Origin: Flavobacteriales bacterium BRH_c54 | Lineage (GTDB): Bacteria > Bacteroidota > Bacteroidia > Flavobacteriales_E > Vicingaceae | Assembly: GCA_000961845.1 (NCBI GenBank) | Contig: LADZ01000068.1 | Location: 1-36,614, forward strand | DNA length: 36,614 nt | Direction: 5' to 3' | Shown: in pieces, positions 1 to 7,713 of the stretch | Layout: each line of letters begins with the position of its first letter | Position numbering within the stretch: the first letter of the stretch is position 1 | The notes under the pieces: model-generated | Seen by the model: the letters and a program-made list of their open reading frames with translations, nothing else | Told to the model about the DNA's origin: nothing | Databases searched by the model: none | Program-made: the position numbers and the translations under genes

Positions 1-295
1 GGTAAATTCTACCAGTAGTTACGTTATTAGCTTGCGAGGTGGGTACATTTAAATACCTTTCGTAATGTCCTAAATCTAAGTCAGTTTCAGCACCATCATC
101 TGTAACAAAACACTCTCCGTGTTCATAAGGATTTAATGTTCCTGGGTCTATGTTAATGTAAGGATCTAGCTTTTGAATAGTGGTTGAATAACCTCTAGCT
201 TGTAAAAGTTTAGCCAATGAAGCTGCAATTATTCCCTTTCCCAATGAAGATGCTACTCCTCCTGTTACAAAAATGTATTTAGTTGATGATGCCAT
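1..295 (-). CDS. pyrG: CTP synthase, N-terminal part (gene runs off the window)
   Basis: The reverse strand translates from ATG at 295 into a 98-residue N-terminus opening [20 protein letters not shown], followed by a stretch containing [12 protein letters not shown] and [24 protein letters not shown]. These are hallmark sequences of the amidoligase domain of CTP synthase: the P-loop-like GGV.S.LGKG nucleotide site and the Mg/UTP-binding [15 protein letters not shown] block. The enzyme makes CTP from UTP, ATP and glutamine in the cytoplasm. The C-terminal glutamine amidotransferase domain lies outside the window. A TAnnTTTG -7 element sits 34 bp upstream. Identification is by strong family recognition. 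Confidence 0.97.
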   Translation of the reverse strand, partial: MASSTKYIFVTGGVASSLGKGIIAASLAKLLQARGYSTTIQKLDPYINIDPGTLNPYEHGECFVTDDGAETDLDLGHYERYLNVPTSQANNVTTGRIY

Positions 296-328
296 TTTAA
301 GGTTTGATACGATAAAAAATTAAAGCGG

Positions 329-336
329 CAAATTTA
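329..336 (-). promoter_or_regulatory. Bacteroidota -7 promoter element for pyrG
   Basis: Read on the minus strand the bases are TAAATTTG, a full match to the TAnnTTTG -7 consensus of Bacteroidota sigma-ABfr promoters. It lies 34 bp upstream of the pyrG ATG. A clear TTTG -33 partner was not confirmed. Confidence 0.5.
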
Positions 337-386
337 ATAATCAATATGCAATTTTCAAGTATCTAAGCAGATTAAAAAGCAAACAA

Positions 387-1265
387 TTATTTTATTTTAT
401 TCACAAAATAAATACCTACTAAAATTATAAAAATACTAACGATTTGAATGAAGTTAATTTCCTCACCATCAATCACTCCCCAAAAAATGGCAAAAATGGG
501 TATGAGGTAAGTAACCGTTGAAGCAAATACTGCCGAAGTATGTTTTATTAGCTGATTGAAAATAATAATGGACAAAGCAGTACCAATTACAGCTAAAATA
601 GCAACATAAGCTAGTGCTTTTAATGCTTCAGGATTGGTAGTAGTGGTTTTGTAGAAATCAGTAAAAAACAAATAAATGAAGCAAGGAATGCCTATGGTTA
701 AAAAAGATAGGGCAGTAATGGCAATGGAATTTATTTCGCCTAAATATTTTTTAATGGTATTAACGCTTAGGGCGTAACACAAAGTAGCAATTACTACTAA
801 TAGTGCATAAAATATGGGGGTATTATTAAAATCTACCCCATTAGAAATAATTAAGCCCAAGGCACCTATTAAACCTATAAAAACACCCAAAAATTTACCT
901 TTAACCGCAGGGACTTTAAAAATAACAACTCCTAAAATTAGGGTGAAGAATGGTGTTAATGAGTTGAGCATTCCTGCTAAGGAACTAGTAATTTGCGTTT
1001 CTGCTAGGGTGAATAAAAAAGCGGGAATACCACTACCAAAAACGCCTACTACGGCTAAATATTTCCACCTGTCTCTTTTTACTTTATGAATGTATTTGAA
1101 TAAAAAAGGCAGTAAAAACAAAAAAGAAATAGCTATTCTTAGTGCAGCAACTTCGTCATGCGAATAAACTTTCATACCTCTTTTCATTAAAATAAAAGAG
1201 CTTCCCCAAATAAATGCAAGGAAAAATAAAAGGAGGTATTGCCAAACTTTCTTTTCTAAATTCAT
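387..1265 (-). CDS. EamA/DMT-family transporter
   Basis: A 292-residue integral membrane protein with about ten hydrophobic segments and two internally similar halves, typical of the drug/metabolite transporter superfamily (EamA, RhaT-like). The N-terminus carries the usual FLAFIWGSSFILMK signature. The second half repeats the pattern with LSVNTIKKYLG and a C-terminal ATVTYLIPIFAIFWGVI-type segment near the conserved family proline. Such permeases sit in the inner membrane and export amino acids, metabolites or drugs; the substrate cannot be read from sequence. It follows pyrG on the same strand with a 91-bp gap, so it probably has its own transcription unit. Confidence 0.9.
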   Translation of the reverse strand: MNLEKKVWQYLLLFFLAFIWGSSFILMKRGMKVYSHDEVAALRIAISFLFLLPFLFKYIHKVKRDRWKYLAVVGVFGSGIPAFLFTLAETQITSSLAGMLNSLTPFFTLILGVVIFKVPAVKGKFLGVFIGLIGALGLIISNGVDFNNTPIFYALLVVIATLCYALSVNTIKKYLGEINSIAITALSFLTIGIPCFIYLFFTDFYKTTTTNPEALKALAYVAILAVIGTALSIIIFNQLIKHTSAVFASTVTYLIPIFAIFWGVIDGEEINFIQIVSIFIILVGIYFVNKIK

Positions 1266-1362
1266 CTGAAATAAAAATGATGGCGAAATTCAGCAAATAA
1301 GTTTAGTTGACAAGTAATTTTATTTTTTTAGTTGAAAAGTTGAGGTTGAGGATGAAAAACCA

Positions 1363-1377
1363 CAAGCTACAAGCTTG
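1363..1377. repeat. Short perfect palindrome (REP-like)
   Basis: CAAGCT-ACA-AGCTTG, a 6-bp-arm dyad in a locally GC-richer stretch (about 1355-1400) just after the stop codon of the lipoprotein gene. It may be a small intergenic hairpin or the remnant of a dispersed repeat. It lacks a T-tract on either side, so it is not called a terminator. Confidence 0.3.
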
Positions 1378-1402
1378 CGTTAGCGGGGATGGCAAGGCTC
1401 CA

Positions 1403-2551
1403 CTATTTAAAGACTCCGTTATTATCGGTTTTTGTGAAAAATATATTGCCGTTGTAATTGCCAGTAATTATATTGTCGTTATTGTTGTCTTTAATAAGGT
1501 TTACACCACTGTCATTTGATGGACTGCCAAACTTCTTTGACCAAAGTAGGTTGCCGTTTTGGTCAATTTTTAATAGAATAATATCTGTCTGACTTGTTAA
1601 AATATCAAAGCTTGTGCCTGTAATTGTGTATGTTCCGTCACTATTTTGTTTAATTGAATTTCCATCTTCAGAAAGATTGTTTAAGCCAAATTCTTTTTCC
1701 CATATTACATTTCCTATGTTATCCGTCTTTACAAGTAGAACTTGACTATAACCATTTACCGTATGTCTTCCGCATGTTAAAAAGTCTCCGTTTACTAATT
1801 CTATTGTTGAAAAACCCCATTTCCAAGTTGGTGGATCTATTTTTTTATTCCAAAGTTGTTGTCCAGTTGTACCAACCTTTAATAGATATAGTTCTTTGTA
1901 TTGACTATTATCTTCATTTGTTCCAGTCACAAGATATTCTCCGTTTTGTGTTTCCATTAAATGGAACGGAACTTCTTGATCTTGGTCTGGATAACTTGCT
2001 GTCCATAAAGTATCTCCAGAAGTATTGACTTTAATAAGATAAATATCTCCGAAAGAACCAGCACCGAAACTCTCTGTTCTACCTGAAATTAATATATTTC
2101 CGTCAGAAGTGGCTACTATATTTGCTCCATAATCCGCATCAACACCTCCATATGTTTTTGTCCAAATTGTGTCGCCCAATGAGTTTGCCCTTATAAGTAA
2201 TATGTCACTTTTTGTAATTGAATTATTTTTTGACGTTTTACCACAAATAAAAATGTCTCCACTAATTTCAACAATTCCAGAGGCAGAACTACTAATACCA
2301 GCATTAAAGTCAGTTCGCCAAAGTAAAGTTCCTGTCTTAGATACTTTAAGAATAGAGATATTATATCCTGTATTTCCACATATTATCAAATTGTTATCAT
2401 TAGAAACTATAGTTGAATTGTCATTCGTTCCAATTTGTCCAGAAAATGTAAAATAATTGGGTTGTGGAAGAGGTGAGGGCATACTGTCATTGTCTTTTTT
2501 ACAAGAAACTAAAAGTATGGCAGCTAGGGTAATAAATGTTATTTGTTTCAT
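1403..2551 (-). CDS. Surface-type lipoprotein with beta-propeller repeats
   Basis: A 382-residue protein with a lipoprotein signal: a hydrophobic stretch ends in LLVSC with the lipidated Cys at residue 17, followed by the charged tract KKDND. That tract resembles the export signal that sends Bacteroidota lipoproteins to the cell surface (inference). The mature part is about seven repeats of roughly 50 residues with the recurring pattern D-(I/L)-hydrophobic-LIK-x-(N/D)-x-x-G-(D/N)-x-(I/L)-W and GG/SG turns. This is typical of bacterial beta-propellers. No catalytic motif or type IX sorting domain is visible. Binding or scaffold roles are possible and no function is assigned. A triple 11-bp repeat lies in its upstream region. 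Confidence 0.75.
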   Translation of the reverse strand: MKQITFITLAAILLVSCKKDNDSMPSPLPQPNYFTFSGQIGTNDNSTIVSNDNNLIICGNTGYNISILKVSKTGTLLWRTDFNAGISSSASGIVEISGDIFICGKTSKNNSITKSDILLIRANSLGDTIWTKTYGGVDADYGANIVATSDGNILISGRTESFGAGSFGDIYLIKVNTSGDTLWTASYPDQDQEVPFHLMETQNGEYLVTGTNEDNSQYKELYLLKVGTTGQQLWNKKIDPPTWKWGFSTIELVNGDFLTCGRHTVNGYSQVLLVKTDNIGNVIWEKEFGLNNLSEDGNSIKQNSDGTYTITGTSFDILTSQTDIILLKIDQNGNLLWSKKFGSPSNDSGVNLIKDNNNDNIITGNYNGNIFFTKTDNNGVFK

Positions 2552-2602
2552 TGTTTATGTCAGTTAAAGAGGCTTGTAACTTATACATGTACAGGGCTTA
2601 AT

Positions 2603-2635
2603 TTTCATCAAACTTTCATCAAACTTTCATCAAAT
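2603..2635. repeat. Three tandem 11-bp repeats
   Basis: The unit TTTCATCAAAC occurs three times in a row (the last copy ends in T instead of C), about 50-85 bp upstream of the beta-propeller lipoprotein start. The 11-bp period is close to one helical turn, so it could be a protein-binding array or a slippage-prone tract. The remaining 200 bp of this intergenic stretch shows only AT-rich sequence and the terminator of the next gene. Confidence 0.6.
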
Positions 2636-2801
2636 ATAAAAAAATAACTTATAAAATATTGAACTTTAGTAAAGATTTTTGATATCTTTCAGGAGGAATT
2701 TATCTTGAATTATAGTTCAACATAACAATTTGAACTATAATTAATTGCTGTAGTTTTTAATTAGCTAGTTGTCTCCTGCATGACAAAAAAAGAATTTGGA
2801 G

Positions 2802-2833
2802 CAAAAAAATCCCCCGTTTAAAAACGAGGGATT
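2802..2833 (-). terminator. Rho-independent terminator of the secreted-protein gene
   Basis: On the minus strand, AATCCC-TCGTTT pairs with AAACG-GGGATT (one internal mismatch) and is followed by a run of seven Ts. It lies 11 bp past the stop of the small secreted-protein gene and ends that two-gene unit. Confidence 0.8.
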
Positions 2834-2843
2834 AAAGGTTTTT

Positions 2844-3323
2844 TTATTTTTTAAAAATATATCTAGTAATAAAAATTCCATTACCATCTTCTTTTCCTGC
2901 ATCGGCTTCTACACCGCTAACCACATTAACTAATTCCCAGCCATTAGCAGCCATTTCATTTAGTTTTGAAGTAATCATTGCATCATTTGAAGCAACATTT
3001 TGGAAATTTAAACCAACTCCACTATAAAAGTTAAGCATTTTTGTTTCAGCTAATTCATCTACTTTAGCGTCACTTCTTTTTACTTTACCCTGTTCGCTGT
3101 CTTTACCATCAGATCTTCCGGTAGTAAAATGATGATGATTTACCTCTGTAAGGTTTTCAATAATTCTAGAACGACCTAATCCCATAGGAACAATAGATTC
3201 GATACTGGTAACAATTTTAAACTGTGTTCCTGTTGCTCCATCCTGAGCTTTTGGAGTAAAACTGAATAAACCTGCGGCAATAAATGCACCGACTAAACTT
3301 GCAATGATTAAATTTTTTTTCAT
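2844..3323 (-). CDS. Small secreted protein, DUF4177-like C-terminus
   Basis: A 159-residue protein with an N-terminal signal peptide (KKNLIIASLVGAFIAAGLFS, cleavage probably near residue 26). The middle is charged and has an HHH cluster near residues 63-65. The last 45 residues (LNEMAANGWELVNV ... FITRYIFKK) look like the small DUF4177-type fold, in which a helix ending in GWELV is followed by a strand with an F-K/R end. It lies 24 bp downstream of the binding-protein gene on the same strand and is followed by a terminator, so the two are probably cotranscribed. The function is unknown; periplasmic location is inferred. Confidence 0.7.
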   Translation of the reverse strand: MKKNLIIASLVGAFIAAGLFSFTPKAQDGATGTQFKIVTSIESIVPMGLGRSRIIENLTEVNHHHFTTGRSDGKDSEQGKVKRSDAKVDELAETKMLNFYSGVGLNFQNVASNDAMITSKLNEMAANGWELVNVVSGVEADAGKEDGNGIFITRYIFKK

Positions 3324-3347
3324 GATTTTATTTTTTAAGTTAATAAA

Positions 3348-4163
3348 TTATAGTTGTTTAAATATTTTTTTGTTAGCAATTTTTATTCCATTCCATAAAT
3401 CAAAAAAATATTTAGGAGTATATTGTAAACGAGAGCCATACCACGAAAACATTTCGCCATCCACTAATATAATTTTACTGTTCGGACAGATATTTTGCAA
3501 CTCAGCAATATGTTTTTCTTTAAAAGGATAAGGTTCTGACGATAGTAAAATAAATTCAGGTTGTAGTTGTTTTATTTCTGCTTCGCTAATTTCAGGGTAG
3601 CGTGTTTTGCTGCTCAATACATTGGTAAAACCACAATACTCCATTAAGTGATGAATAATGGTGTCACTTCCTACACTCATATAAGGATTTTTCCAAATTA
3701 AGTACAGAGCAGTGTGCTGGGTGTTAAATTCATCTTTATATTGAGAAAATGCTTGATTTATCTTTTTAATTAAGGATAATGCCGCAATAGATTTATCGGT
3801 AATTTCTCCAATTGCTTTTATCATATTTAGGCTGTCTTCCAGTGTAGAAATGTCGCTTGTCCAAACCGGAAAAAGTTGTTGAAGAGCTTTGATTTCTGCT
3901 TCGGCATTTTCCTCTTTGTTGGCAATAATTAAATCAGGGTTAAGTGCTTTTATTTTTTCAATATTCAGATTTTTAGTACCACCTATTCTGGTTTTATTTT
4001 TAAACCATTTTTCGGGGTGGACACAAAATTTAGTAATGCCAATAACTTCTATTTCTAATCCTAATTCGTAAAGTAATTCTGTTTGCGAAGGTACTACACT
4101 AATAATTCTTTTAGGAGTATTTGGGATTTCAATAGTATGGTTAATTTGATCGGTAAAATGCAT
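3348..4163 (-). CDS. Helical-backbone metal/cobalamin-type substrate-binding protein (BtuF-like)
   Basis: A 271-residue protein of the ABC transporter periplasmic-binding family with a long backbone helix (Fe-siderophore, haem or B12 type). It opens with PKRIISVVPSQTELLYELGL, the usual first strand and helix, then IGGTKNLNIEKIKALNPDLIIANKEEN, a typical lobe-1 motif, and the second lobe contains VGSDTIIHHLMEYCGFTNVL. No signal peptide or lipobox is seen: the protein starts directly at the domain (MHFTDQINHTIEIPNTPKRI). It may act in the cytoplasm, or the true start may be missed. No permease or ATPase gene is adjacent. A secreted-protein gene follows after 24 bp. Confidence 0.8.
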   Translation of the reverse strand: MHFTDQINHTIEIPNTPKRIISVVPSQTELLYELGLEIEVIGITKFCVHPEKWFKNKTRIGGTKNLNIEKIKALNPDLIIANKEENAEAEIKALQQLFPVWTSDISTLEDSLNMIKAIGEITDKSIAALSLIKKINQAFSQYKDEFNTQHTALYLIWKNPYMSVGSDTIIHHLMEYCGFTNVLSSKTRYPEISEAEIKQLQPEFILLSSEPYPFKEKHIAELQNICPNSKIILVDGEMFSWYGSRLQYTPKYFFDLWNGIKIANKKIFKQL

Positions 4164-4202
4164 GATGGTTTTGAATTTTTTTGTTAAACAAAATAAAATG
4201 GA

Positions 4203-4343
4203 TTAACCACATAGGTACATAGTTTTTAATGTCAAAAAAAGAAAAAATAGTTTCTCATAGCTTGTCCACCACAGGTGGACAGAAACTTTGTGCTACTATA
4301 AATCTCTTTAATTTTCATGTATGCTATGTATCTATGTGGTTTA
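4203..4343. repeat. MITE-like nested inverted repeat
   Basis: The outer arms at 4203-4222 and 4324-4343 are inverted copies that match at 18 of 20 positions (core AACCACATAG and CTATGTGGTT). Inside lie AGTTTC (4249-4254) and GAAACT (4282-4287) flanking a perfect GTCCACC-ACA-GGTGGAC hairpin (4264-4280). The 141-bp unit has no coding capacity and fills the gap between the binding-protein gene start and the tilS stop. It looks like a non-autonomous mobile element or a dispersed intergenic repeat; copy number in the genome is unknown. Confidence 0.6.
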
Positions 4344-4353
4344 AAATGTTGTA

Positions 4354-5676
4354 TTAATAGGTCTTTAAAATCAAAATTGTTTTTGTTTGTTCGTTAACTT
4401 TAAAATTATCGTCTGTTCTAGAGTTTACTACCCAAATAATGTTATCGTTTTTGTCGGTTAGTAGCCAAGTTGCTTCTTTTTCTGAGAGAGAAAATTTCTC
4501 ATCAATAAAATAATCACTCAATTTTTTTTTGCCTTTCATGCCAAACGGAGTGAAGCTATCACCTTCTTTCCATTTTCTAAAACACAAAGGAAAATCAATT
4601 TTATCGGCATTTAAATAAGCAATGTTTTTAGCTGTTTTAAAGCAAATATTTTTATTTTCAATCAATTCAAACTTAATGTTTATAGGGATTTCGGCAAAAT
4701 CATTGATGGTGTGAATAATAATTGGTTCGGGTTGTTTTTCTGTTTTGGGAGAAAGCAATAAAAAATCTCTGTCTTTAATAAGTTGATGGGTAGTGGAGAA
4801 AAATTGCTTGCCGGAATATCCATTTAACGATTGGGCAATTTGTTCGCAATCATCAAAATTAAAATGATAAGGAGATAAAAAATAATACAAGTAAGTAGTT
4901 AATGGATTTAGCTCTCTTAATTGTTTGATATTAATTTTAACCAACTCATTTTCAAAAGTGAAACAATGCTTTTTTTCTTCTTCAATTTTCTGGTTTAAAA
5001 TGTTTTCGGTAGCCGAAAAATGTGTTGCGGCTTTATTGAGTGTTTCAATGATATTGGGATTAATTTCTGCAAGTTTGGGCAATACTTCATGTCTTATTTT
5101 ATTGCGGACATATTTTACTGAAGCATTGCTTTGGTCTTCTCTGAAGCTGATTTGGTGTGTAGAAATGTATTGTTGAATTTCATCAGAAGTAAAACAAAGT
5201 AAGGGACGAACAACATTATTATTTTTAGCTTTTATGCCATGAAGTCCACTTAATCCGGAGCCTTTGGTTAAGTTGATTAACATGGTTTCTGCTACATCAT
5301 TTTGATGATGAGCGGTTGCAATAGAATGGTAGTGATGTGTGTTTTTAATTTCTTCAAACCAGTTGTAACGCAATTCTCGGGCAGCCATTTGCGTTGAAAT
5401 TTTATTTTTTTCGGCATATTCGGCTGTATTGAATCTTATAGAATGAAATGGAATATTGAGTTGTTGACACGTTTGCTGAACAAAAAGTTCGTCCTCATCA
5501 GCAGCTTTTTCTCTCAATTGAAAATTACAATGAGCCACACCAATATTGAACTTAGCAGCTACAAATAAGTGCAACATTGCCATAGAATCTTTTCCGCCAC
5601 TAACTGCCAATAAAACTTTGTCTGTTGGTTGAAACAGTTGATTACTCTTGATATGATTTTGAAATGCGCTTAACAT
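4354..5676 (-). CDS. tilS: tRNA(Ile)-lysidine synthase
   Basis: A 440-residue N-type ATP pyrophosphatase. The PP-loop SGGKDS is at residues 26-31, followed by the TilS block VAHCNFQLR, the ATAHHQNDVAETMLINLTKGSGLSGLHGI catalytic region, and RVRNKIRHEVLP-like helix capping (here YVRNKIRHEVLPKL). The enzyme adds lysine to C34 of the AUA-decoding tRNA-Ile in the cytoplasm. The C-terminal region includes FRKWKEGDSFTPFGMKGKKKLSDYFID, the usual TilS C-terminal tRNA-binding domain, so the length is normal and the gene intact. It lies downstream of the radical SAM gene on the same strand; a 37-bp repeat occupies the gap, ending 9 bp before the start codon. Confidence 0.96.
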   Translation of the reverse strand: MLSAFQNHIKSNQLFQPTDKVLLAVSGGKDSMAMLHLFVAAKFNIGVAHCNFQLREKAADEDELFVQQTCQQLNIPFHSIRFNTAEYAEKNKISTQMAARELRYNWFEEIKNTHHYHSIATAHHQNDVAETMLINLTKGSGLSGLHGIKAKNNNVVRPLLCFTSDEIQQYISTHQISFREDQSNASVKYVRNKIRHEVLPKLAEINPNIIETLNKAATHFSATENILNQKIEEEKKHCFTFENELVKINIKQLRELNPLTTYLYYFLSPYHFNFDDCEQIAQSLNGYSGKQFFSTTHQLIKDRDFLLLSPKTEKQPEPIIIHTINDFAEIPINIKFELIENKNICFKTAKNIAYLNADKIDFPLCFRKWKEGDSFTPFGMKGKKKLSDYFIDEKFSLSEKEATWLLTDKNDNIIWVVNSRTDDNFKVNEQTKTILILKTY

Positions 5677-5685
5677 ACAGTAATG

Positions 5686-5722
5686 TAAAATTAGATTTTT
5701 CCGATTAAGAAAAAAATAATCT
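5686..5722 (-). repeat. 37-bp direct repeat, copy 1 (leader of tilS)
   Basis: It matches 35 of 37 bases with the copy at 7599-7635, in the same orientation. It contains an internal dyad (GATTTTTCC side against AAAAATAATC side) that could fold. It sits in the gap between the radical SAM stop and the tilS start, 9 bp from the tilS ATG. Confidence 0.8.
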
Positions 5723-5728
5723 ATTATT

Positions 5729-7594
5729 TTAATATTTTAAAAAAGAGGCTATTAAATTGTTGGGGTGAGTGGTTGGCATAATTTCAAAATCAAACCATTC
5801 TTGTAAAGGAACATCAAAGCCAAGTCCGTTTAAATAATTTTGCAAAGCAAGATTTAAACCATCACTATATTGTTTATGATTAGCTCCAAGAGGGTCTTCG
5901 TGATACAAATCATTTTGTGCAAAACCTTTAAATTTAGGACCAACTATTTTAATTTGATAGTTTTCAGGGTGCTTACCAATAGGGCTGTGAGCGGTGGTAG
6001 TAAATAAGTGCCAAAATGCTGATTGAATGCAGTTGTTTTCAAATAATTGTCTGACTACCTCAAGTGAGTCTATGGTTTCTTGATCTGTTTCTGTAGGAAA
6101 GCCATACATTAAATAGGCATGAACCATAATGTTACTTTCTGAAAATGAATTGGTAACTCTTGTTACTTGAGCAATATCAACACCTTTTTTCATTTTCTCT
6201 AATAATCTGTCAGAGGCTACTTCTAAACCACCTGTTACAGCTATGCACCCCGATTTTGCTAAAAGAGCACACAATTCAGGAGTAAATGTTTTTTCAAAAC
6301 GAATATTAGTCCACCAAGTAATATATACTTTTCTTTTTAGTAATTCTTCGGCTAAAGCTCTAAGCATTTTGGGTGGAGCAGCCTCATCCACAAAATGAAA
6401 ACCATAAGTACCCGTTTCTGCAATTATCTTTTCAATTTTATCAACCAAATCTTCAGCGGTAGTATTTTGGTAATTCGCAATGTAATCTAAATTAACATCG
6501 CAAAAAGTACATTGTTTCCAATAACAACCATGAGCAACGGTTAATTTGTTCCATTTTCCATCTGTCCATAATCGGTGCATGGGATTCATCACATCTAAAA
6601 ATGACAAATAACTATGAAGTGGTAAATCGGCATAACTTGGTGCGGGTAAATTGCTGTGATGAAAAATAGTATTAGGCGTCTTATTTTGATAGACTACTTT
6701 CCCATTTTCAAGGATGTAGGTCCTTTCTAATTCTTCTTTAGTTATTATTTTATCAAGGAGTTCGCAAAGTTTTAATAGCGGACCTTCGCCATCATTTAAG
6801 GTAATAAAATCAACATAATTAAAAATTCTGGTATCGGTTAAGGATAGTAATTCGGTATTACAATAACCACCTCCAAAAGCAATTTTTGTTTTTTTAGCAT
6901 GTTTCTTTATAAATTGAGCACAACGCAGTGCAGCGAATAGGTTTCCAGGAAAAGGAATAGTAAAACAAACTAAATCCGGTTGGTATTCTTCTAATTTACC
7001 AGCCATAAGTAATAGCAATTGATCTTCTATAATGGTGGTTTCAAAAGAAAGGTATTCATCAATTTCATCAAAACTACTTGCTGCTGTTGCAATTTGTTCG
7101 GCATAGCGAGTAAAAGAAAAAAACTCATCTACATTTGCTTTAATAAAATCGCCTAATTCTTCAATGAAAAGTGTAGCTAAATGCTTGGCTTTATCTATGA
7201 TGCCTAAATTTCCGAAACCATATTCAAATTCTTCTTCGTTTAAATTGGTGCTTCGGTGAGCTTTAGGTAAAAAATTACTTTGTAACATTTGGTAAGCAGC
7301 AGTAACCTCATGTTGTTGTAAAAAATGGATAACTCGATCTACTTTTTGTATGTAATCTTCTCGTTGGTCATACACTAATGGAAATGCTATTTCTTCATTG
7401 CTTTTTTCAACTTCTTTAAAGAGATGAGCAATAAAGTCTTTTGTAAAAATTTTGGTAAACAGTTCTATACTTAAATCACACTGATTGGCATGCACTCCTT
7501 TATTATCTAAAAATCCTTTTAAGTAAGTGGTAGCCGGATAACTGGTATTGAGTTGTGTAAAAGGTGGGGTAATTAGTAAAACTTTTGTTTTCAT
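5729..7594 (-). CDS. B12-binding-type radical SAM protein
   Basis: A 621-residue protein with a cobalamin-binding-like N-terminal region (KVLLITPPFTQLNTSYPATT, then PDLVCFTIPFPGNLFAALRCAQFIK and FGGGYCNTEL) followed by a radical SAM domain. The cluster motif is HGCYWKQCTFCDV, near residues 357-369, so the cysteines are spaced C-x4-C-x2-C rather than the canonical C-x3-C-x2-C. A Gly-rich SAM-contact region follows (FHFVDEAAP, GLEVASDRLLEKMKKG, YLMYGFPTETDQE). Such enzymes do methyl transfer or other radical chemistry on unknown substrates. No recognisable RiPP precursor or partner is adjacent; the divergent neighbour is a metallo-beta-lactamase-fold hydrolase. Direct repeats of 37 bp flank the gene. 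Confidence 0.88.
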   Translation of the reverse strand: MKTKVLLITPPFTQLNTSYPATTYLKGFLDNKGVHANQCDLSIELFTKIFTKDFIAHLFKEVEKSNEEIAFPLVYDQREDYIQKVDRVIHFLQQHEVTAAYQMLQSNFLPKAHRSTNLNEEEFEYGFGNLGIIDKAKHLATLFIEELGDFIKANVDEFFSFTRYAEQIATAASSFDEIDEYLSFETTIIEDQLLLLMAGKLEEYQPDLVCFTIPFPGNLFAALRCAQFIKKHAKKTKIAFGGGYCNTELLSLTDTRIFNYVDFITLNDGEGPLLKLCELLDKIITKEELERTYILENGKVVYQNKTPNTIFHHSNLPAPSYADLPLHSYLSFLDVMNPMHRLWTDGKWNKLTVAHGCYWKQCTFCDVNLDYIANYQNTTAEDLVDKIEKIIAETGTYGFHFVDEAAPPKMLRALAEELLKRKVYITWWTNIRFEKTFTPELCALLAKSGCIAVTGGLEVASDRLLEKMKKGVDIAQVTRVTNSFSESNIMVHAYLMYGFPTETDQETIDSLEVVRQLFENNCIQSAFWHLFTTTAHSPIGKHPENYQIKIVGPKFKGFAQNDLYHEDPLGANHKQYSDGLNLALQNYLNGLGFDVPLQEWFDFEIMPTTHPNNLIASFLKY

Positions 7595-7598
7595 GGGA

Positions 7599-7635
7599 TA
7601 AAATTAGATTTTTCCGACTAAGAAAAAAACAATCT
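7599..7635 (-). repeat. 37-bp direct repeat, copy 2 (leader of the radical SAM gene)
   Basis: Second copy of the element found before tilS, with two base differences. It ends 4 bp from the radical SAM start codon. On the transcribed strand it reads AGATTGTTTT ... GGAAAAATCT, so the ends can pair into a hairpin in the mRNA leader. Confidence 0.8.
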
Positions 7636-7713
7636 TTGATTTTCTATTCAGTCAAAATTTATTTTCAAAATCAATTGACTAATTTTATCCTTTAAAACAC
7701 ATAAAAAAATATC

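Noticed and set aside
814-1089. Plus-strand reading frame of 91 codons
   Set aside because: It is fully inside the EamA transporter gene on the other strand, with no promoter or recognisable product.
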